NCBI GenBank assembly: GCA_023404715.1
Contig: JAEYAR010000142.1
Span: 1-9,216, forward strand
Origin: Bacillota bacterium
GTDB lineage: Bacteria; Bacillota; Clostridia; Christensenellales; Aristaeellaceae
Direction of reading: 5' to 3'
Length of the DNA: 9,216 bases
The position numbers and the translations under genes were made by a program. Numbering within the stretch: the first letter of the stretch is position 1; each line of letters opens with the position of its first letter. Below are positions 6,259 to 9,216 of this stretch, in pieces. Below the pieces are notes generated by a model. It saw nothing but the letters and a program-made list of their open reading frames with translations, was not told the origin of the DNA and ran no database searches.

Positions 6259-7068
6259 CTAAAGCGCCATCTCGCGGTACATGCCCGCGATGACCTCGTC
6301 GATGTCCTCGCCCTCGTACGAGCTGTAGCGCGCCTTGAGTGCCGACAGGGGGCCGTCTGAGAGCAGACGCCCGTGGCCGATGACCATGACGCGGCTGCAC
6401 AGCGCTTCGATGTCGTCCATGTCGTGCGTGGTGAGCAGCATGGTGACGCCGCTTCGTGCGTTTTCCTCGCGCAGGAATGCGCGCAGCGCGAGCTTGGAGA
6501 CGGCGTCGAGCCCGATGGTCGGCTCGTCCAGAAAAAGGATCTTCGGGCTGTGTAGCAGCGCGGCCGCCAGCTCACAGCGCATGCGCTGGCCGAGGGAGAG
6601 CTGGCGTGCGGGCGTTCTGAGCAGGCCGCCGATATCCAGCCTGTCCGTCAGCTCGCGCAAGCGCCGCGCATAATCGGCGGCGGGCACGTCGTAGATGTCG
6701 CGCAGCAGATCGAAGGAATCCTGCACGGGCACGTCCCACCAAAGCTGGCTGCGCTGGCCGAACACCACCCCGATCTGCTCCACATGGGCGACGCGCTCCT
6801 TCCAGGGGACGCGTCCGCAGATGCGGCATTCGCCGTCGTCCGGGGTGAGGATACCGCCCATGACCTTGACGGTGGTGGATTTGCCCGCGCCGTTGGGGCC
6901 GATGTACCCGACCAGTTCGCCCTCTTCGATCTCAAAGCCGATGTCCGACAGCGCGTCGACCTGCCGCCGCTCGCGATAAAACGCCCCCTTGATCAGGCCC
7001 CATTTGCCGGCGGGGCGTTCGTAGACCGTGAAGCGCTTGCAGATGCCCGTAAGCTCGATCTGCGCCAT
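6259..7068 (-). CDS. ABC exporter ATP-binding protein (COG4586-type)
   Basis: This 269-aa cytoplasmic ATPase energises the two downstream ABC-2 permeases. All nucleotide-binding motifs are intact: Walker A GPNGAGKST (57-65), Q-loop FGQRSQLWWDVPVQDSF with Gln105, signature LSLGQ (157-161), Walker B ILFLDE (177-182) followed by PTIGLD, and H-loop His215 in LLTTHDMDD. The FGQRSQLWWD-x-P Q-loop and the N-terminal insertion with AFYRERRQVDAL after the first strand are typical of the uncharacterised COG4586 group rather than drug exporters such as DrrA, although the overall order resembles them. The protein ends soon after the usual regulatory-like tail, with no extra domain. ATG 7068 has AAGGGGAAGG upstream and lies about 31 nt from the predicted transcription start. 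Function in export is inferred from the permease partners; substrate unknown. Confidence 0.93.
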   Translation of the reverse strand: MAQIELTGICKRFTVYERPAGKWGLIKGAFYRERRQVDALSDIGFEIEEGELVGYIGPNGAGKSTTVKVMGGILTPDDGECRICGRVPWKERVAHVEQIGVVFGQRSQLWWDVPVQDSFDLLRDIYDVPAADYARRLRELTDRLDIGGLLRTPARQLSLGQRMRCELAAALLHSPKILFLDEPTIGLDAVSKLALRAFLREENARSGVTMLLTTHDMDDIEALCSRVMVIGHGRLLSDGPLSALKARYSSYEGEDIDEVIAGMYREMAL

Positions 7069-7105
7069 GTAAGTTCCTTCCCCTTTCTAAAATGTCATAC
7101 AGGGC

Positions 7106-7135
7106 AGTATAACGGCTTTGCGCGCGTTTTTCCAA
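7106..7135 (-). promoter_or_regulatory. Promoter of the ABC-2 exporter operon
   Basis: On the minus strand TTGGAA (7135-7130) and TATACT (7111-7106) are separated by 18 nt, a good housekeeping sigma match. Transcription would begin near 7099, giving a leader of about 31 nt before the ATPase start at 7068, with the AAGGGGAAGG ribosome site inside it. No operator or structured leader is evident, so expression may be constitutive; that is inference. Confidence 0.65.
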
Positions 7136-7216
7136 GCCTCAACGGGCGCTTTGACTTCCTCGGGGGATAGCGCGGGCGGACGACGCTGTCTTTTTCACGC
7201 GATTTCGCAAAAATAC

Positions 7217-7245
7217 TTGACAACTTGACGTTTGACGCTTATTAT
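7217..7245 (+). promoter_or_regulatory. Promoter of the second sugar-importer operon, with tandem TTGAC blocks
   Basis: TTGACA (7217-7222) and TATTAT (7240-7245) are exactly 17 nt apart, close to the sigma-70/sigma-A consensus, and the bases around and after the -10 are AT-rich. Two more TTGACG blocks follow at 7225-7230 and 7232-7237, so TTGAC recurs every 7-8 nt, inside the spacer. The repeats could be a regulator site or chance; only the first is correctly placed for this -10. Transcription would begin near 7252. Confidence 0.75.
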
Positions 7246-7258
7246 ATAGATATGATCT

Positions 7259-7312
7259 CCGCGAGGGACATGGGCTTTGTTTCATGTTACCTTTCGCGGG
7301 GTTTTGTGTTTT
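7259..7312 (+). terminator. Leader hairpin with T-rich tail: candidate attenuator
   Basis: CCGCGA (7259-7264) pairs with TCGCGG (7294-7299), and ACATG (7268-7272) pairs with CATGT (7283-7287), with small bulges between and a 10-nt loop. The hairpin is followed by GG and TTTTGTGTTTT (7302-7312). It begins only about 7 nt after the predicted transcription start, so efficient termination would yield an RNA of about 60 nt. As the importer genes lie downstream, it must be leaky or conditional if this is their promoter. Confidence 0.5.
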
Positions 7313-7330
7313 AAAAAGTTCAAATGAAGC

Positions 7331-7362
7331 GGGAGGCGGCGCTGGCCGTCTTCTTTTGTTTG
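7331..7362 (+). terminator. Second leader hairpin with T-rich tail: candidate attenuator
   Basis: The bases GGAGGCGGC (7332-7340) and GCCGTCTTC (7345-7353) form a stem of about eight pairs including G-U wobbles, closed by a GCTG loop. TTTTGTTTG follows at once (7354-7362), giving a recognisable intrinsic-terminator shape. It lies about 80 nt into the leader of the importer operon. It could end transcripts escaping the first hairpin or be part of an alternative-folding switch; the sequence alone does not decide. Confidence 0.5.
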
Positions 7363-7483
7363 TCTGCCTTTTACCAAAGTGAACAACAAGGAACAAAAAA
7401 GCGCAAGCTGAAACGATGCAATCGGGCGAAGCTTTTTGTACAATAGGACCATCAAGAGGCGGTAAACGCCCGGGAGGGATTAC

Positions 7484-8461
7484 ATGGTTCAAAACAGTTC
7501 CGGGACGGAGCGGGCGATCAAGCGCCGCGCATCCATGAATAGCTCCCGCCGGACCAAGACGCTTTGGCTGCTGACGATGGTGTCGCCGGCAGCGATTTGG
7601 CTGCTGCTCATCCGCTACCTGCCCATGTTCGGCATCGTGATGGCTTTTCTGGATTATCGCCTGCCGACCAAGAAGATGCCCTTTCCGATGAACCTGCTGC
7701 ACAGCGATTGGGTCGGGCTGGATAACTTTCAATTTCTCTTTACAAACGACTCGATGACGATGATCCGCAATACGCTGGGCTATAACCTCCTGTGGATCGT
7801 GCTGGGCTTGGTGATCTCGGTCGCGCTGGCCATCATGATGAGCGAGCTGACCCGTAAGTTCCTGGCAAAGACGTATCAGACGATGATGTTCTTTCCGTAC
7901 TTCCTCAGTTGGGTCGTCGCCGCTTACTTCCTCTTCGCGTTTCTCGATCCCACCAACGGCATGATCGTGCGCGCGCAAAAGCTCGCGGGCGGCCAGGTGA
8001 TCGACTGGTACAACGAGCCCAAATACTGGCCGTTTATCCTGACGCTGTGTAACGTATGGAAGAACACCGGGTACTCCACGGTGCTCTATTTGTCGGCCAT
8101 CACCGGCATTGACCATTCCCAATACGAGGCCGCCGCGGTAGACGGCGCGACCAAATGGCAGCAGATGATACACGTGACGCTGCCGCACCTAAAGCCCATG
8201 ATCATCATCCTCTTGATCATGAACGTCGGCAAGATCTTTAACGCGGACTTTGGCCTGTTCTGGTCGGTCCCGATGAACTCGGCGCCGCTGTTCCCGGTCA
8301 CGCAGGTCATCGACACCTACGTGTATCGCGCCTATAAGTTTACAGGCGACGTCGGCATGTCGACAGCGGCGGGTTTCCTGCAGAACCTGGTCGGCTTTGT
8401 ATGCATCATGGCCGCGAACACCGTCGTGCGTAAGATCGATTCGGACAGCAGTCTGTTTTAA
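7484..8461 (+). CDS. Sugar ABC transporter permease, LplB/YteP-like (COG4209-type)
   Basis: This 325-aa inner-membrane permease starts the second carbohydrate importer. After a basic cytoplasmic N-terminus (SGTERAIKRRASMNSSRRTK) comes the first membrane segment LWLLTMVSPAAIWLLLIRYL with the family pattern PMFGIVMAFLDY. GLDNFQFLF and FFPYFLSWVVAAYFLFAFL are typical of LplB-type permeases, which import oligosaccharides in Gram-positive bacteria. The EAA loop reads EAAAVDGATKWQQMIHVTLP, a full match to the consensus. It ends near DTYVYRAYKFTGDVGMSTAA, also a family hallmark. ATG 7484 has GGGAGGG at 7472-7478. The next permease starts 14 nt after its stop. This subfamily differs from the MalF-like permease at the left end, so the window carries two distinct importers. 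In relatives a lipoprotein solute-binding gene follows the two permeases; here that would lie beyond the window. Substrate unknown. Confidence 0.95.
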   Translation: MVQNSSGTERAIKRRASMNSSRRTKTLWLLTMVSPAAIWLLLIRYLPMFGIVMAFLDYRLPTKKMPFPMNLLHSDWVGLDNFQFLFTNDSMTMIRNTLGYNLLWIVLGLVISVALAIMMSELTRKFLAKTYQTMMFFPYFLSWVVAAYFLFAFLDPTNGMIVRAQKLAGGQVIDWYNEPKYWPFILTLCNVWKNTGYSTVLYLSAITGIDHSQYEAAAVDGATKWQQMIHVTLPHLKPMIIILLIMNVGKIFNADFGLFWSVPMNSAPLFPVTQVIDTYVYRAYKFTGDVGMSTAAGFLQNLVGFVCIMAANTVVRKIDSDSSLF

Positions 8462-8475
8462 GGAGGGGGAGAATT

Positions 8476-9216
8476 ATGACGGGCGTTCAGAAAAAAACTC
8501 CCCGCGCTTTCAGGCTCAATTCCGTAAGCGCGCCGATGGAGGCGATCTTCCATCTGGTGCTGGGCCTGTTCTCGCTGCTTTGTATCATCCCGTTCGTGTT
8601 CGTCGTAATCATCGCGCTGAGCTCTGAGGACAGCATCAAGCATATCGGCTATTCCTTCATGCCGGAGACTTGGTCGCTTGCAGCGTTTCAGCAGGTGGTG
8701 GGGTTGGGCGACGTGCTTTGGAAGAGCTACTTCAACAGCTTCGTCGTCACGATCGTCGGCACGGTGGTCAGCGTCGCCTTCTGCGTGTTATACGCTTACC
8801 CGCTGTTTCGCAAGGACTTTAAGTACCGCAGTTTTTTCAGCTTCTTCAGCTTCTTTACGATGATCTTCGGCGGCGGCCTCATCCCCACGTACATCGTGTG
8901 TAAAAATCTGCTCGGCATGGGCAACAATTACGCCGCGCTGATCGTACCGATGCTGGTCAACCCCTTCAATATCATCATCATGCGCACCTTCTTCCAGACC
9001 TCGGTTCCCTTTGACCTCATCGAGGCGGCGACGATCGACGGTAGCGGCGAATACTCCACCCTGGCCCGCATCATCCTGCCGATCGTAAAGCCCGGCATCG
9101 CCACCGTCGCGCTGCTGACGGCGCTGGCCTATTGGAACGAATGGTTCCTCTGCCTGCTGTACGTGACCGACCGCAGTCTGTATCCTCTGCAATACCTGCT
9201 CATGGAGATGCAGCGC
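8476..9216 (+). CDS. Sugar ABC transporter permease, LplC/YtcP-like (3' end missing)
   Basis: This is the second permease of the LplB-type importer; 247 residues are visible with no stop before the end of the window. Family members are about 290-300 aa, so some 50 residues are missing. The N-terminus MTGVQKKTPRAFRLNSVSAP leads into IFHLVLGLFSLLCIIPFVFV. YAYPLFRKDFKYRSFFSFF, FGGGLIPTYIVCKNLLGMGN and NPFNIIIMRTFFQTSVPFDL match the YtcP group closely. The EAA loop is EAATIDGSGEYSTLARIILP, a full consensus. ATG 8476 is preceded by AGGAGGGGGAG at 8461-8471, which begins with the last base of the upstream stop codon, so the two genes are surely one unit. It forms the channel heterodimer with the preceding gene product. 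Confidence 0.94.
   Translation, partial: MTGVQKKTPRAFRLNSVSAPMEAIFHLVLGLFSLLCIIPFVFVVIIALSSEDSIKHIGYSFMPETWSLAAFQQVVGLGDVLWKSYFNSFVVTIVGTVVSVAFCVLYAYPLFRKDFKYRSFFSFFSFFTMIFGGGLIPTYIVCKNLLGMGNNYAALIVPMLVNPFNIIIMRTFFQTSVPFDLIEAATIDGSGEYSTLARIILPIVKPGIATVALLTALAYWNEWFLCLLYVTDRSLYPLQYLLMEMQR

Larger units (their letters stand above)
7069..7483. promoter_or_regulatory. Intergenic regulatory region between divergent operons
   Basis: This 415-nt gap holds no supported gene. From left to right it contains the exporter ribosome site and promoter (to 7135), a short unassigned stretch (7136-7216), a strong rightward promoter with tandem TTGAC blocks (7217-7245), and a leader of roughly 230 nt up to the permease start at 7484. 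The leader is rich in hairpins followed by T tracts. The two promoters are about 80 nt apart and face away from each other, so the exporter and importer are separate transcription units. No transcription-factor gene is adjacent in the window. Confidence 0.6.

Noticed and set aside
4620..6575. Reading the second ABC-2 permease as a 651-aa fusion
   Set aside because: Upstream of 5411 the frame is a shadow of the other permease and the ATPase, with low-complexity Arg/Ala-rich sequence; ATG 5411 has a strong ribosome site.
7409..7420. TGAAACGATGCA as a CcpA (cre) or LacI-type operator
   Set aside because: It is one base short of the cre pattern and two of its six symmetric pairs fail, so the match is too weak.
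7439..7444. TACAAT as the -10 of a second promoter close to the importer start
   Set aside because: No acceptable -35 is found 16-18 nt upstream (the bases are ATGCAA or similar), so the promoter at 7217-7245 is preferred.
7139..8188. A 349-codon minus-strand frame opposite the LplB-type permease
   Set aside because: It is antisense to a clearly conserved permease and His/Arg/Gln-rich, as expected of a shadow frame.

Overview
The window comes from a GC-rich bacterium and carries mostly carbohydrate-transport genes. Purine-rich Shine-Dalgarno sites precede almost every gene. LplB/YtcP-type sugar permeases, a three-gene ABC-2 exporter of the COG4586/4587/3694 kind, and tightly packed operons together suggest a high-GC member of the Bacillota, possibly a gut or rumen clostridium. 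That placement is inference; no rRNA or marker gene is present. No phage, CRISPR, tRNA or transposase gene was found.

Region 1 (1-4316, + strand) is the distal part of a sugar-utilisation operon. It holds the end of a MalF-like CUT1 permease, a complete MalG-like permease, a DUF2961/GH172 protein and a GH32 beta-fructosidase. Gaps are 1 and 16 nt, and the last two genes overlap by 14 nt. Neither enzyme has a signal peptide, so the likely scheme is import of an oligosaccharide followed by intracellular cleavage. GH172 includes the difructose dianhydride I synthase/hydrolase (alpha-D-fructofuranosidase), and GH32 acts on beta-fructosides. A pathway for difructose anhydrides or mixed fructans is therefore the most economical reading. 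This is the most interesting biology in the window.

Region 2 (4317-4619) is non-coding and unusually rich in inverted repeats. It has two inverted copies of a CCCC-GGA-GGGG hairpin with its flank, a perfect 13-bp stem and other stems. It looks like a small interspersed repeat or non-autonomous element, and its left edge supplies an intrinsic terminator for the minus strand.

Region 3 (7135 down to 4620, - strand) is a three-gene ABC-2 exporter operon: ATPase, permease, permease. It has its own promoter, and its terminator is shared with the end of the GH32 gene. The substrate is unknown.

Region 4 (7069-7483) is the intergenic space between divergent operons. On the + strand it has a strong sigma-70-type promoter with three tandem TTGAC blocks, then a leader of about 230 nt with two or three hairpin-plus-T-tract structures that could act as attenuators. 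Region 5 (7484-9216, + strand) begins a second CUT1 importer of the LplB/YtcP type; the second permease runs off the end. No importer ATPase or solute-binding protein is visible for either importer. The window may be from a genome using a shared MsmX-like ATPase, but the missing genes may simply lie outside it.
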